Below are positions 23,322-31,503 of a stretch of 40,360 bases of DNA, piece after piece (position 1 is the stretch's first letter; each line of letters starts with the position of its first letter). The notes under the pieces are model-generated. The model was not told where the DNA came from. It saw only the letters and a program-made list of their open reading frames with translations, and ran no database searches. Made by a program: the position numbers and the translations under genes. Origin of the DNA: Acidimicrobiia bacterium (GTDB lineage: Bacteria > Actinomycetota > Acidimicrobiia > Spongiisociales > SHLN01); the NCBI GenBank assembly GCA_013002865.1, contig JABDLU010000053.1, positions 1-40,360 of the forward strand. Reading direction: 5' to 3'.

Positions 23322-23490
23322 CGACTGCTGCCGCCGACTACCACCCTCTCGAACGGCCGGCGCCGCCGGCGCCGGGCCCAGAGAAACCACGTTCCCGCGC
23401 ATGAGAGCCAGGACAGGTTCGGCTAACCGTGCTGCTCCTCGTAGGACCGACTCTATGCAACGCTTCCGCGGTCGGGATTCTCTGGCCGGC

Positions 23491-23548
23491 GACGGGCGAC
23501 CGGCGACTGTCTGGGCCGTCGACGGTTGACAGTCTACCGTCGACCGGC
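23491..23548. repeat. Heptamer array (GACCGGC/GACAGTC types)
   Basis: Three 7-bp units (GACGGGC, GACCGGC, GACTGTC), a 9-bp unit, then four more (GACGGTT, GACAGTC, TACCGTC, GACCGGC). Part of the array, GTCGACGGT (23518-23526) and ACCGTCGAC (23536-23544), is also a 9-bp inverted repeat. The rest of the spacer 23322-23490 shows only a short GC-rich palindrome (GGCGCC-GCC-GGCGCC near 23360). Confidence 0.75.
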
Positions 23549-23566
23549 GGCGGCACAGCCGCCGCC
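23546..23566 (-). terminator. Terminator hairpin directly after imuB stop
   Basis: GGCGGCGGC, a 3-nt loop and GCCGCCGCC form a perfect 9-bp GC stem that starts at the base after the imuB TGA (23567-23569). Confidence 0.7.
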
Positions 23567-25030
23567 TCAGTCATACACCCCGACCAGAAACGTTTTGCCG
23601 TCGTGGACTTCGCAGAGGAAGGCACCGGCAGAGGTGACCAGCTGGTAGCGGTCGACGGCTTCTTCCCCTTCCCACCATCGGCCCATGCGACGCCACGGCC
23701 CCGCCCAGGACACGACCGGCTCCCATCGGCTCCGCAGCCGCACCCGGGTGGGATGGCCGCGCTCCCACTCAACGGTCAGGGGGCGGGGTTCGGGCGGCAC
23801 GAGGGCCGGTGAGGGAGCAGGGAGACGGCCGGGCCAGGGTGCCGCCGGGTCGCGGGTCGGGGCGGGAGCGGGCTCCCCCCATCTAAACCAGCGCACCCGG
23901 TCGGCAGGATCCCGGCCCCCCTGGGGATGGGCTTGCAGCACGGCATTGGGACCGACCAGCGACTGAGCCCGGATGAGCGCCCGGGTGGCCTCGGCTTCGC
24001 TCACCGGATCCTCGGCCAGGCCGAGCTGGCGGCCTTCATCCGAGACATCGGCCGGCATAACCCGCAAACGCCGCAGGCCGCCGGGTATCCCCCCGGACTC
24101 GACCCAGGCCCGGAGCTGCCAGCGCACCCGCTCGGCCAGCGTCACCTCATCGAACGGGTCGGCGTTGCGCCACACCCGGCTCAGCACCTTGCCACCGACC
24201 GCTTCTGCTTCGATCTCAACGCGGTGCGGGGCCACGCCTTCGCCCCGCAACCGATCGAGCAGACCGTGGGCGACCCGCCGCGCCGCGAACCCTGCTTGCT
24301 CGAGGTTGACCAACGGCTCTTCGTAGGATTCCTCCACCGCCAGACTGTCCGGAATCACCCGCGGCTGGGTTTCCCGGTCCTCGCCCGAGGCATACCGATG
24401 CGCGTCCAGGCCGATCTGGCCGAACCGGGAGGCCACCGCCGCCCGGGGCAGGCGCGCCAACTCCCCGAGGGTGGTGATCCCCAGCCAGCGAAAGGTGGAT
24501 GCCAGGTCGTCTTTGCCGATCGCCCCCACGTCGAGTGAAGCCAGGAAGGCGGCTTCATCGGTGATGATGAGCGGACCGTCGACAGCGCGTGCCGCCGCGT
24601 GACGGGCGGCGAACGGCCCTTGTGCCACCCCCAGGGCGGCTCCCGGACCGGCCACCCGTTCGATACTGGCGGCCATTTCGGCCACCAGGGTTTCCTCTCC
24701 CCCGTAGTACCGGACCGCCCCGGCGATGGGCACGAAGGTCAGGCCGGGATGGACCAGCTCGACCCGGGGAACCAGCGTCTCCATCGCCACCACGACGGGC
24801 TCGAACGCCCGGGCCTCGATGCCCTGATCTTGGGCGTGGGTGACTACGGCCGGGCACAATGCCTCGGCCTGGCGCCGCGCCATACCGGCCTCTATCCCGT
24901 GAGAGCGCGCCGGGCTGTTGGCAGCCACGACCTGGTTCGAGTCGTCGACTACCTGGGCCGGTTCATCCGACGGCACGTTCAGGCAACGTAGCGGCCAGTC
25001 GGGGAACCACACGCAGAGTGTTCGTCCCAT
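23567..25030 (-). CDS. imuB: ImuB, Y-family polymerase homologue of the mutasome
   Basis: This 487-residue protein has the Y-family polymerase fold but lacks the catalytic acids: the first motif reads CVWFPDWPLRCLN and the usual SIDE-type motif reads FVPIAGAVRYYGGEE. That is characteristic of ImuB, which acts as the non-catalytic hub linking ImuA', the polymerase DnaE2 and the sliding clamp in damage-induced mutagenesis. A clamp-binding-like QLGLAEDP lies near residue 335. The start ATG 25030 lies 68 bp inside imuA'. A hairpin follows the stop directly. DnaE2 is not in this window. Confidence 0.92.
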   Translation of the reverse strand: MGRTLCVWFPDWPLRCLNVPSDEPAQVVDDSNQVVAANSPARSHGIEAGMARRQAEALCPAVVTHAQDQGIEARAFEPVVVAMETLVPRVELVHPGLTFVPIAGAVRYYGGEETLVAEMAASIERVAGPGAALGVAQGPFAARHAAARAVDGPLIITDEAAFLASLDVGAIGKDDLASTFRWLGITTLGELARLPRAAVASRFGQIGLDAHRYASGEDRETQPRVIPDSLAVEESYEEPLVNLEQAGFAARRVAHGLLDRLRGEGVAPHRVEIEAEAVGGKVLSRVWRNADPFDEVTLAERVRWQLRAWVESGGIPGGLRRLRVMPADVSDEGRQLGLAEDPVSEAEATRALIRAQSLVGPNAVLQAHPQGGRDPADRVRWFRWGEPAPAPTRDPAAPWPGRLPAPSPALVPPEPRPLTVEWERGHPTRVRLRSRWEPVVSWAGPWRRMGRWWEGEEAVDRYQLVTSAGAFLCEVHDGKTFLVGVYD

Positions 25031-25574
25031 CGTCCTCCACCTCGATGATCTGCTCTCTTCCTCCCACCCCTTTGCCGGAGGCCGCCAGGGTGAGCCGGCG
25101 CACATGCAACCGGCCCCTCCCCCGGGCCGTCCCCTCCCAGTCGACCGTGCGCGCTTCGAGGCGCAGGTGCGGCACTCCGGAAGGGAGGTCACCACCCAGG
25201 GGCCGCAGGACGACGGGAGTGGTGCGGGCCCGGGCCAGGGCACCCAGCCGGCGCAGCATGGGAGCTCCCATCCCGACGGGCACTTCGGCATATACCGCCT
25301 GCATGCCTTCTATCAGGGCGGCGGTGACCTGGGGCCACAGCCCGGTGTCGTCACACCGCACGATGACGGCCCTATCCGGGGAGACGCCCACTTCCCACAG
25401 AGCTGCCGGGCTCAGCCAGCCTCGCACGTCGACGCATGCCACCCAGCCGGGCCGATCCCGCAGCAACCCGAGACCGAGACGGGTGAGACCACATCCGGGA
25501 GATCCGACCAGGCCGACGACCTTGCCGGCCTCCAGCTCGAGTCGGGGGTAGTGGGGCTGGGGGGCGGACGTCAT
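24963..25574 (-). CDS. imuA': ImuA' mutasome protein (RecA-like, degenerate Walker A)
   Basis: This 203-residue RecA-fold protein is the actinobacterial ImuA', which works with ImuB and DnaE2 in SOS mutagenesis. The Walker A position reads GSPGCGLT, with Leu in place of the catalytic Lys, so canonical ATP binding is doubtful. C-terminal segments LRLEARTVDWEGTARGRGRLHVRRLTL and ATLPERAVG are present. ATG 25574 is chosen because the longer frame would place the SOS box inside the gene. Its 3' end overlaps imuB by 68 bp, so the pair is coupled. Confidence 0.88.
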   Translation of the reverse strand: MTSAPQPHYPRLELEAGKVVGLVGSPGCGLTRLGLGLLRDRPGWVACVDVRGWLSPAALWEVGVSPDRAVIVRCDDTGLWPQVTAALIEGMQAVYAEVPVGMGAPMLRRLGALARARTTPVVLRPLGGDLPSGVPHLRLEARTVDWEGTARGRGRLHVRRLTLAASGKGVGGREQIIEVEDDGTNTLRVVPRLAATLPERAVG

Positions 25575-25586
25575 GGGTCGACCACT

Positions 25587-25610
25587 GTAATCGAACATAT
25601 GTTCGATTAC
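25587..25610. promoter_or_regulatory. SOS box (LexA operator) of imuA'-imuB
   Basis: TCGAACATATGTTCGA (25591-25606) matches the actinobacterial LexA box TCGAAC-N4-GTTCGA exactly and extends to a 24-bp perfect palindrome (25587-25610). It lies 16 bp before the imuA' ATG. TATGTT inside it could be part of the -10 box. This predicts induction of both genes by DNA damage. Confidence 0.93.
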
Positions 25611-25720
25611 AAAACCCACCGAGAGTGGCTCAACCGGGCGGAAGTAGGCGCCGACAATGCAAGTACACTGATCGCTTGCTGGGGGAAGACCACGGCTGCA
25701 GGGGTTACAACAGGAACTAG

Positions 25721-27145
25721 ATGGTTTTCAACTCGTTCGAGTTTGCAGTCTTCCTGCCGCTCGTATTCATTCTCTATTGGACGGTGCTGCGCAAGCGCCA
25801 GAACGTCCTGCTTCTGGCAGCCTCCTACCTCTTCTACGGATGGTGGGACTGGCGGTTTCTCAGCCTCATCGTCATCTCCACGTTCACCGACTTCTACGTG
25901 GCCCGGGCCATCCCCGGCCAGGAGGATCCGCGCCGGCGCCGGCTCCTCATGCTCACCAGCGTGGGGGTCAATCTCGGCATTCTCGGATTCTTCAAGTACT
26001 TCAACTTCTTCATCGATTCGGCCGTCGAGGTGTTCGGCTCGATCGGCCTCGAGCCGACGACACCGACGCTCACCATCCTGCTTCCCGTCGGCATCTCCTT
26101 CTACACCTTCCAGACACTCGGGTACACAATCGACGTTTACCGGGGCAAGATGGAGCCCACCCGGGACCTGCTCAGCTTCGCCGTGTACGTCGCCTACTTC
26201 CCTCAGCTGGTCGCCGGACCAATCGAACGAGCCAGCCGCCTCCTCCCCCAGATCCAGAAGCTGCGAACCCGCCTGACCGCCCCCGAGTTGCGGTCCGGGC
26301 TCTACCTGATCCTGCTCGGCCTGTTCCGCAAGGTGGTGATCGCCGACGGTCTGGCCCCAATGGTGGACGAAGCCTTCGGCCGATCCGGCTCGGGCGACTG
26401 GCTGAGGCTGCTGCTCGGGATCTACGCCTTCTCCCTCCAGATCTACGGCGACTTCGCCGGATACTCATCCATCGCCCGTGGCGCCAGCCGCCTGCTCGGC
26501 ATCGAGCTGATGGAGAATTTCCGCCAGCCGTACCTGTCCCGCAACATCACCCATTTCTGGCGGACCTGGCATATCTCTCTATCGACCTGGCTTCGCGACT
26601 ATCTCTACATCACGCTGGGCGGCAACCGGCGGGGTCAGCTGCTGACCTACCGCAACCTCATGCTGACGATGCTGCTCGGGGGCCTGTGGCACGGCGCCGC
26701 CTGGACCTTTGTCGTCTGGGGCGGCCTGCACGGGCTGTACCTGGCCGCCCACCGCAGCCTGCGCCACAAGAGCCCGAAAGCCGCAGACGATCCCTTCACG
26801 ATGAGCGACCTGGTGCCGGCGCTCGTAACGTTCCACCTGGTCGCCCTGAGCTGGATCTTCTTCCGGGCGGACTCGTTCAGCCAGGCCTGGGAGTACCTGA
26901 CGGGCATCGTCACGCTGCGAGGAGCCGTCCCCGACCTGGTCGGCGCCGCTGAAATGCTGTCCCTGCTGCTTCCGCTTGGGCTGCTCAGCTTCTTCATCGA
27001 CTTCGTGCAGCGCCAGGCCCGCAGCCAGACCGCCCCCCTCCAGTGGCCCGTGCTGAGCCGGGGGCTAGCGTACGGCGTCATGATCGTCGGCCTCATCGTC
27101 TTCACCGGCGGAGGCTCGGTCCCGTTCATCTACTTCCAGTTCTGA
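25721..27145 (+). CDS. MBOAT-family O-acyltransferase (AlgI-like)
   Basis: This 474-residue polytopic membrane enzyme has roughly 10-12 helices. It shows the AlgI/DltB signature: YLFYGWWDWRF, LPVGISFYTFQTLGYTIDVYRG, YVAYFPQLVAGPIERA, FWRTWHISLSTWLRDYLYI, and LLGGLWHGAAWTFVVWGGLHG with the conserved His. These enzymes move acyl groups across the membrane to extracellular polysaccharides or teichoic acids. Directly downstream is a SGNH-like partner, the usual layout for polysaccharide O-acetylation. The substrate polymer is unknown, and no polymer-synthesis genes flank it. A weak GGAA site lies 6 nt upstream. Confidence 0.93.
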   Translation: MVFNSFEFAVFLPLVFILYWTVLRKRQNVLLLAASYLFYGWWDWRFLSLIVISTFTDFYVARAIPGQEDPRRRRLLMLTSVGVNLGILGFFKYFNFFIDSAVEVFGSIGLEPTTPTLTILLPVGISFYTFQTLGYTIDVYRGKMEPTRDLLSFAVYVAYFPQLVAGPIERASRLLPQIQKLRTRLTAPELRSGLYLILLGLFRKVVIADGLAPMVDEAFGRSGSGDWLRLLLGIYAFSLQIYGDFAGYSSIARGASRLLGIELMENFRQPYLSRNITHFWRTWHISLSTWLRDYLYITLGGNRRGQLLTYRNLMLTMLLGGLWHGAAWTFVVWGGLHGLYLAAHRSLRHKSPKAADDPFTMSDLVPALVTFHLVALSWIFFRADSFSQAWEYLTGIVTLRGAVPDLVGAAEMLSLLLPLGLLSFFIDFVQRQARSQTAPLQWPVLSRGLAYGVMIVGLIVFTGGGSVPFIYFQF

Positions 27146-27146
27146 A

Positions 27147-28214
27147 ATGAGCATGAGCAGCACCCTCCCCGAGACCGATGCACCTGCGCCGACGGTGATC
27201 GACACCGAACAGAACGGCATGGCGTCGTTCACCGGACTGAATCGTCGGGGCATCAAGACGGCGGTGATCGTGCTGGCCGTGCTGCTGGTCGTCGAGCTCG
27301 TCGCCCGGGTTCTGGCGAGCGGCCTCCCCAACCCCGATTGGAACTTCGCCCAGACCGATCGCAAGGTCGCCGAGATGCAGGCGCTGGCCGATGCCGGTCA
27401 GGAAGTCGACCTGGTTCTGCTCGGGAATTCCTCCGTAAACGGGGCCTTTACCAACGATGGGGTGGCCGCAGCCACAGGTGCCGATGGTGTCTTCAACGCG
27501 GGTCTCGACGGTTCCTCGATGCGCCAAACCGAAGACTGGGCGCTCAACGTGGTGGTACCGCTGCTGTCGCCCGAAACGGTGGTCATCGGGCTGACCAGCC
27601 GGGACCTGAACGACGCCAGCAGCTCAAATGCCGACGTATTCCGGGATTACCTCAACTCGCGAGGCCGGGCACGCTTTCTCGGGGAGGAGACCGCCGGCCA
27701 GCGGATCCAACGCGCCATGTCGGAAGTCTCTGCGCTGGTGCGGATCAGCCCATTCCTGCGAGACCCCGCATCACTGATAACCCAGTACAACCCGGATGGG
27801 CCCGGCACCGGGGAGTTCGTGCTTCCCGGCGAGGACTACAACCCCCGTCCACTCGATATCACCCGTACCCGGGAACGCGCCCTCAACGACTACAGCCTGG
27901 GCGGGATCGAGCTGGAGTCCCTCACCCGGTTGGTAGATGAACTCGAGGCCCAGGGCATAACGGTGGTCATCATGGAGATGCCCTACGTCGCCGAGGACTA
28001 CCTGGAGCTACACCCGAACGGTGCTTCCGACTATGAGGCGTACCGCGCGGTGGTCGCCGAGTTCACCGCCGAGCGGAACCTCCCCTATATCGACCTCAGC
28101 GCCTACCCGTGGACCACCAACGAGTTCTACGACTTCCTGCACGTCAACTCGGCTGGGATCGCCATCATCAACCAGTTGCTGGCCGACGGGTTGGCGGGAG
28201 CTCTGGAGGGCTAG
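27147..28214 (+). CDS. SGNH-like partner of MBOAT acyltransferase
   Basis: This 355-residue protein has an N-terminal membrane anchor (about residues 36-55) and an extracytoplasmic SGNH-like domain: VLLGNSSVNGAF (block I Ser, about residues 91-102), FNAGLDGSS, and FYDFLHVNSAG with the block V Asp and His (about 329-339). Such proteins act after the MBOAT enzyme, taking the acyl group to the glycan. Start is ATG 27147, 1 nt after the MBOAT stop; ATG 27153 is an alternative. Its TAG shares CTAG with the convergent pnp gene. Confidence 0.82.
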   Translation: MSMSSTLPETDAPAPTVIDTEQNGMASFTGLNRRGIKTAVIVLAVLLVVELVARVLASGLPNPDWNFAQTDRKVAEMQALADAGQEVDLVLLGNSSVNGAFTNDGVAAATGADGVFNAGLDGSSMRQTEDWALNVVVPLLSPETVVIGLTSRDLNDASSSNADVFRDYLNSRGRARFLGEETAGQRIQRAMSEVSALVRISPFLRDPASLITQYNPDGPGTGEFVLPGEDYNPRPLDITRTRERALNDYSLGGIELESLTRLVDELEAQGITVVIMEMPYVAEDYLELHPNGASDYEAYRAVVAEFTAERNLPYIDLSAYPWTTNEFYDFLHVNSAGIAIINQLLADGLAGALEG

Positions 28215-30727
28215 TCAAGCCCCCGTTCGAACTCATCTTCGAAGCTCACGGCCCGGCGGCGTCCCGAGGAGTCACTCCCCTGATCGCCGCCGTCGTCCCG
28301 GCGGGGCCGACGCTTGCGGCGCCCGCCGTCGCTGTCACTGTTTCGGTTGCCGTCGCGGTCGCGGCTGCGATCCCGATCCCGATTGCCGTCGCGATCGCGA
28401 TCCCGATCCCGGTTGCCGTCGCGGTCCCGGCTACCTTCGCGATCCCGATCCCGGCCACTGCGCTCACGGGGCTTGCGATCCCGGTCGCCCCGTCCCCGGT
28501 CACCCCGGTCGCGGTCGCCGCGATCACGATCCCCGCGATCACGGTCACTACGGGCCTCCCGTCCACCACCGTCGCCGCCGCTGGGCGGCATACCGGCGGG
28601 ATTGAGACTCACCTTGCCGTTGCGGTCGATCTCGCCGACCACCACCTGGATCTTGTCGCCCAGGCTGAGCACATCCTCAACGTTGTCGATGCGCTTGTCG
28701 CCACCGATCTTGGAGATGTGCAGCAAGCCGTCCCGGCCGGGCAGGATGTTGACGAAGGCGCCGAACTTGGTGATGTTGACGACTTCGCCCTCATACTCCT
28801 TGCCGAGCTCCGGCTCAGGCGGGAAGGCGATCATCAGGACCTTCTCACGGGCCGCCTCCATCGACTCCTGGTCGGCCGCGCCGACGCGCACCGTCCCGTC
28901 GTCGTCGATGTCGAGCGTCGCTCCGGTCTCCTCCTCGATCTCGCGAATCATCTTGCCCTTCGGACCGATGACCTCGCCGATCTTGTCGCGCGGGATCTGC
29001 ACGGCTTCGATACGCGGCGTGTACGGCCGCAGCTCGCTGCGGGGCGCATCGATGGCCTCGGCCATGGCGTCGAGCACTGTCAGACGGGCGTCCTTGGCCT
29101 GGTTGAGGGCATTCGTAAGGACCTCGGCAGGCAAGCCCTCGATCTTGGTGTCGAGCTGCAGCGCCGTGATGACGTTAGCCGTTCCGGCCACCTTGAAGTC
29201 CATATCGCCCAGCGCGTCTTCGGCGCCGAGGATGTCAGTGAGGGTGATGAACCCACCGTCGTGGGCGATGAGGCCCATGGCGATACCCGCAACGGGTGCG
29301 GCAATCGGCACGCCGGCATCCATCAACGACAGACTGGAGCCACACACCGACGCCATCGAGCTCGAGCCGTTCGAGGCGAGAACCTCGGACACAAGCCGGA
29401 AGGCGTACGGGAAGTCGTCGGCGCTCGGAATTGCCGGTAGCAAGGCCTTCTCAGCCAGGGCGCCGTGGCCGATCTCGCGACGCTTCGGACCCCGCATGAA
29501 CCCGGTCTCACCGGTGCTGTAGGGCGGGAAGTTGTAGTGGTGCATGTAGCGCTTGGACTCTTCCAGCGCAATCGTGTCGAGCATCTGCTCCATCCGCAGC
29601 ATGCCGAGGGTCGTCACGTTCAGAACCTGGGTCTCGCCCCGCTTGAAAAGACCCGACCCGTGCGTGCGGTCCAGCACGCCGACTTCTGCTTCCAGCGCCC
29701 GGAGGTCGGTTGGGGCCCGCCCGTCGAGGCGAACACCGTCGGATACCACCCGCTGGCGCATCCGTTGCTTCATGACCGAGCCGAAGGCCTTCTTGATCAT
29801 GCGGGCCTCGTCCGGATCGGTCTCTTCGGTGATGAGCTCCGATTCGATGGCTTCGGCGAGGGCCGACTGGGCCTCGCCGCGAGCCTTCTTGTCGGCGATG
29901 GTGATGACATCGTTTGCCCGATCGCCGATGGCGGCCGACACCCGGTCGAAAGCCTCGGGGGTGTAGTCGGTGACAACGGGCCACTCGACCTCGGGCGGGT
30001 CGAAGTTGGCGGCCAATTCCAGCTGCAGGTCGATGAGCTGAGCGATGAACGGCTTAGCCTCTTCCAGGCCGCGTGCCACGGTGTCTTCGTCGCTGGGCGG
30101 CTGGCCACCTTCGATGAGGCGGAGGGCTTCTTCGGTTGCACCCGCCTCAACCATCACGATGTCGATCCCGCCCGACTCGTTGCGCTTGCCGGCAACCGTG
30201 AGCTCGAAGACGGCGTCTTCCATGTCCGAGTGGGTGGGCATCGCCATCCACTCGCCGTTCTTGAGACCCATCCGGACACCGGCGAGCGGTCCTTCGAACG
30301 GGATCGGGCTGATCGTGAGCGCCGCCGAGGCGCCATTCAGCGCCGCGATGTCGTACGGGTGCTCATGGTCGACCTGCAGCACCGTGGCGATGATGTGGGT
30401 CTCGGACCGGAAGCCTTCCCGGAACGAGGGGCGCAGCGGCCGGTCGATGAGCCGGCAGGTCAGGATGGCCCGTTCGGTGGCCCGGCCTTCGCGCCGGAAG
30501 AACGAACCGGGGATGCGGCCAACGGCATACATGCGCTCCTCGCAGTCGACGGTGAGGGGGAAGAAATCGACTCCCTCACGCAGCCTGCGGGACGACACAG
30601 CCGTGACCAGCACTTCGGTTTCGCCGAACATGACCGTTACGGCCCCGTCGGCTTGTTGGGCAAGGTTGCCGGCCGAGATGGTTACCTCAGAGTTGCCGAC
30701 CTTCTTGCTGACGGTGAATTCAGACAC
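28211..30727 (-). CDS. pnp: Polynucleotide phosphorylase with long Arg-Asp tail
   Basis: This 838-residue enzyme degrades RNA 3'-to-5' by phosphorolysis and can add tails in reverse. Two RNase PH domains (about residues 10-220 and 315-545, with the FFPLTVDCEERMYAVGRIPGSFFRREG start and EVLASNGSSSMASVCGSSLSLMDAGVP), a KH domain (about 560-620, GKMIREIEEETG) and an S1 domain (about 630-705, GKEYEGEVVNITKFGAFVNILPGRDGLLHISKI) are all present. Residues about 709-838 form an Arg-Asp dipeptide-rich disordered tail absent from short PNPases. GTG 30727 has AAAGGAGA upstream. It follows rpsO, the usual order. Confidence 0.96.
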   Translation of the reverse strand: MSEFTVSKKVGNSEVTISAGNLAQQADGAVTVMFGETEVLVTAVSSRRLREGVDFFPLTVDCEERMYAVGRIPGSFFRREGRATERAILTCRLIDRPLRPSFREGFRSETHIIATVLQVDHEHPYDIAALNGASAALTISPIPFEGPLAGVRMGLKNGEWMAMPTHSDMEDAVFELTVAGKRNESGGIDIVMVEAGATEEALRLIEGGQPPSDEDTVARGLEEAKPFIAQLIDLQLELAANFDPPEVEWPVVTDYTPEAFDRVSAAIGDRANDVITIADKKARGEAQSALAEAIESELITEETDPDEARMIKKAFGSVMKQRMRQRVVSDGVRLDGRAPTDLRALEAEVGVLDRTHGSGLFKRGETQVLNVTTLGMLRMEQMLDTIALEESKRYMHHYNFPPYSTGETGFMRGPKRREIGHGALAEKALLPAIPSADDFPYAFRLVSEVLASNGSSSMASVCGSSLSLMDAGVPIAAPVAGIAMGLIAHDGGFITLTDILGAEDALGDMDFKVAGTANVITALQLDTKIEGLPAEVLTNALNQAKDARLTVLDAMAEAIDAPRSELRPYTPRIEAVQIPRDKIGEVIGPKGKMIREIEEETGATLDIDDDGTVRVGAADQESMEAAREKVLMIAFPPEPELGKEYEGEVVNITKFGAFVNILPGRDGLLHISKIGGDKRIDNVEDVLSLGDKIQVVVGEIDRNGKVSLNPAGMPPSGGDGGGREARSDRDRGDRDRGDRDRGDRGRGDRDRKPRERSGRDRDREGSRDRDGNRDRDRDRDGNRDRDRSRDRDGNRNSDSDGGRRKRRPRRDDGGDQGSDSSGRRRAVSFEDEFERGLD
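28280..28550. repeat. In-frame repeats encoding the PNPase Arg-Asp tail
   Basis: This stretch of pnp consists of tandem 6-nt steps encoding RD/DR dipeptides, grouped into larger units of the RDRDGNR type. The units are similar but not identical at the DNA level, so the tail likely grew by slippage. Confidence 0.8.
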
Positions 30728-30836
30728 GCGTCTCTCCTTTATTGTTCGGAGGGAGCGGGCCTATTACCAGTAGTCATACCTCGTAGTCGACAAGGAATCA
30801 CCACTGACAACGAACCCGGGCCCTCACTATTCGCAT

Positions 30837-30860
30837 GAAGACGGCCGACTGGCCGCCTTC
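30837..30860 (-). terminator. Hairpin between rpsO and pnp
   Basis: GAAGGCGGCC and GGCCGTCTTC on the minus strand form a 10-bp stem (one G-U pair) with a 4-nt loop, 4 bp after the rpsO stop. It may act as a partial terminator or RNase processing site between rpsO and pnp, as in known rpsO-pnp operons. Confidence 0.6.
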
Positions 30861-30864
30861 CCGT

Positions 30865-31122
30865 TTACCGACGAAGCCCCAGCTTGGCGATGAGACTGCG
30901 GTAGCGCTCCACATCCTGATTGCGCAGGTAGTTGAGGAGGCGACGGCGTTTCCCAACCAGCATCAACAATCCACGCCGGCTGTGATGGTCCTTTGCATGG
31001 ACCCGCAAATGCTCGGTCAAGTGGTTTACGCGTTCGGTTATCAGCGCGACCTGGACCTCCGGCGAACCGGTGTCTGTGGCGTGCTTGCCAAACTCTTCAA
31101 TGATGGTCTTGGTGTCATTCAC
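30865..31122 (-). CDS. rpsO: 30S ribosomal protein S15
   Basis: This 85-residue protein binds 16S rRNA in the central domain of the small subunit. The family core is intact: [59 protein letters not shown] place the start at GTG 31122 ([12 protein letters not shown]); the frame continues upstream but a TACAGT -10 box at 31154-31159 on the minus strand would then fall within the gene. The true N-terminus is a few residues shorter than the usual 89-residue S15. The gene precedes pnp. Confidence 0.93.
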   Translation of the reverse strand: MNDTKTIIEEFGKHATDTGSPEVQVALITERVNHLTEHLRVHAKDHHSRRGLLMLVGKRRRLLNYLRNQDVERYRSLIAKLGLRR

Positions 31123-31153
31123 CGTGGGAACCCCGCCGGAATCGGCTTCGTGA

Positions 31154-31159
31154 ACTGTA
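31154..31159 (-). promoter_or_regulatory. Possible -10 box for rpsO-pnp
   Basis: TACAGT on the minus strand lies 31 nt before GTG 31122, giving a short leader. Confidence 0.4.
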
Positions 31160-31176
31160 GCAGAGCGGAGAGCATA

Positions 31177-31331
31177 GACGGTCAACGATCGACCGTCGAC
31201 TGCGGAGCGGTCAGTGGTCCGAGAAGGTCGATGGTCAGTGGTCAGTGGTCAGTGGTCAGTGGCCCAGAAGGTATCGGGCGTCAGGCGTCGGGCGTCGGGG
31301 TGAGTTGCCAGTTTCAAGTTTCAAGTTGCAG
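31177..31331. repeat. Heptamer arrays upstream of rpsO
   Basis: In order: four units of GACGGTC/GACCGTC type (31177-31204); GGTCGAT followed by four perfect GGTCAGT units (31226-31260); three GGCGTC(A/G) units (31277-31297); GTTTCAA twice and GTTGCAG (31311-31331). Four different unit sequences share the same 7-bp period. Confidence 0.88.
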
Positions 31332-31364
31332 GTCAGAAGGGGCGTGGCTTCAGGCATCAGGAGT

Positions 31365-31441
31365 ACCTCCCCTGCGAGCGCCAGCGAGTGGGGGAGGCCA
31401 GGAGGGGGGTGAGAGCGCGTTCCTGTGCTCTCGATTGGGGT
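31365..31441. repeat. Dispersed hairpin element, copy B (internally deleted)
   Basis: This copy matches the start and end of copies A and C but lacks the central GCAACCC-TGC-GGGTTGC hairpin. It is followed by GTTTCAA twice (from about 31447). Confidence 0.8.
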
Positions 31442-31473
31442 TGCCAGTTTCAAGTTTCAAGTCAGAAGGGGCA

Positions 31474-31501
31474 TCGGGGGTCGGGCGTCAGGCATCGGGA
31501 T
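31474..31501. repeat. Heptamer array (TCGGGGG type)
   Basis: Four units in tandem, TCGGGGG, TCGGGCG, TCAGGCA and TCGGGAT, lie directly before copy C of the hairpin element. Confidence 0.75.
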
Positions 31502-31503
31502 TA

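Noticed and set aside
24918-26276. 452-codon plus-strand frame across imuA' and MBOAT
   Set aside because: Spans two real genes on different strands and frames, and crosses the SOS box.
28109-29440. 443-codon plus-strand frame opposite pnp
   Set aside because: Arises from the third-position composition of pnp and its repeat tail; no recognisable protein.
29465-30838. 457-codon plus-strand frame opposite pnp
   Set aside because: Shadow of the highly conserved PNPase coding sequence.
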